Source of the DNA: CAZFIM01 sp964519615
GTDB taxonomy: Bacteria; Chloroflexota; Dehalococcoidia; GIF9; UBA5629
Assembly: GCA_964519615.1 (NCBI GenBank)
Contig: CAZFIM010000020.1
Span: 1-38,991 of the forward strand
Direction: 5' to 3'
DNA: 38,991 nucleotides
Below are positions 38,609 through 38,991 of the stretch, piece after piece. The translations under genes were made by a program, and so were the position numbers. The stretch's first letter is position 1. Each line of letters begins with the position of its first letter. The notes beneath the pieces were generated by a model, which made no database searches, was not told the origin of the DNA, and saw nothing but the letters and a program-made list of their open reading frames with translations.

Positions 38609-38991
38609 TTATTTACGTTTCCAAGTAGTCCCCACTGTCGAATCCTCAAGTACTACACCCATATCAAGCAGCCGGTTGCGGATCAGGTCTGCCGTCTGCC
38701 ATTGTTTGGCGTTGCGCAGCTCTTTACGGATATCTATGAGTAGATCAATTAAAGGGCCGGCATCGAGCGGTGGCTTCTCCCGTTCTATCAGGGTAAAGCC
38801 CATGATAGCAGCAAATTCCTGAAGGGTTTTGCGGGCTTCTTCTATATCTATTTTCTGCTCCATAGCGCGGTTGATCTCTCTGGTGAGGTCGAAGATGACT
38901 GCTATGGCCTGGGCTGTATTGAAATCATCGTCCATGGCATCAATAAACCTCTGTTTAAAAAGAGAAATGTCCACCATTTGCGTGCCTGTGG
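38609..38991 (-). CDS. cysS: Cysteinyl-tRNA synthetase, C-terminal part
   Basis: Only the last 127 codons are in the window. They match the C-terminal helical domain of CysRS: FIDAMDDDFNTAQAIAVIFDLTREINR, and the end LRNAKQWQTADLIRNRLLDMGVVLEDS with GTTWKRK. The catalytic HIGH and KMSK parts lie beyond the right edge. The gene is convergent with the SAM hydrolase gene, 33 bases between stops. Confidence 0.95.
   Translation of the reverse strand, partial: TGTQMVDISLFKQRFIDAMDDDFNTAQAIAVIFDLTREINRAMEQKIDIEEARKTLQEFAAIMGFTLIEREKPPLDAGPLIDLLIDIRKELRNAKQWQTADLIRNRLLDMGVVLEDSTVGTTWKRK

Noticed and set aside
1..38991. CRISPR arrays, IS elements, phage genes, tRNA or rRNA genes
   Set aside because: Looked for regular repeats, transposase or integrase motifs and cloverleaf sequences on both strands and saw none.

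Overview
The window is a dense, plain bacterial chromosome segment of about 39 kb, with roughly 47% GC by eye. I see no integrase, transposase, phage gene, CRISPR array, rRNA or tRNA. Gene content points to a non-photosynthetic, probably anaerobic member of the Chloroflexota, most likely Dehalococcoidia-like. The grounds are a bacterial STAY-GREEN homologue, a DUF2851 protein, a PaaK-like ligase, a PurS-extended PurL, a Ycf45-type ATPase, and HrcA/CIRCE control of groESL. This placement is inference; no marker gene here settles it.

Left part (1-16.2 kb, mostly minus strand). A pantothenate operon runs P1 peptidase - DUF2520 Rossmann protein - panD - panB - panC (cut by the window edge). It is driven by a strong promoter and a roughly 140-nt leader that ends in an intrinsic terminator just before the first gene, which looks like a pan-RNA-type attenuator. 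Next come a TPR lipoprotein and a divergent coiled-coil lipoprotein, a UspA protein, purL-purQ, a STAY-GREEN/class II photolyase pair, a Ste24-type membrane protease, a shortened FakA-like DhaL protein, a PaaK-like ligase with an altered nucleotide loop, and a nitroreductase.

Middle (16.4-25.5 kb). An M20 amidohydrolase precedes a replication cluster: rplI, dnaB, a DnaD-domain protein, and a helicase-loader-like protein with two tandem AAA+ domains of which only the second keeps its arginines. An HNH protein follows, then ricT-holB on the minus strand and an M16 protease on the plus strand. A long bidirectional terminator separates the protease from groESL.

Right part (25.6-39 kb). groES-groEL (minus) sit under a CIRCE operator. 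They are followed by a DUF2851 protein, tsaD (minus), pdxS-pdxT-ycf45-like, a compact housekeeping operon tmk-mnmA-rnhB-yraN, then gatB-secG-SAM hydroxide adenosyltransferase, and the 3' end of cysS (minus).

A recurring trait is that several genes (the Ste24-like protease, M20, holB, M16, tsaD, gatB) have a good -10 box only 6-11 bases before the start codon and no Shine-Dalgarno sequence, so they are probably translated from leaderless or near-leaderless mRNAs. Other genes (groES, groEL, rplI, uspA, panD) have strong Shine-Dalgarno sites.
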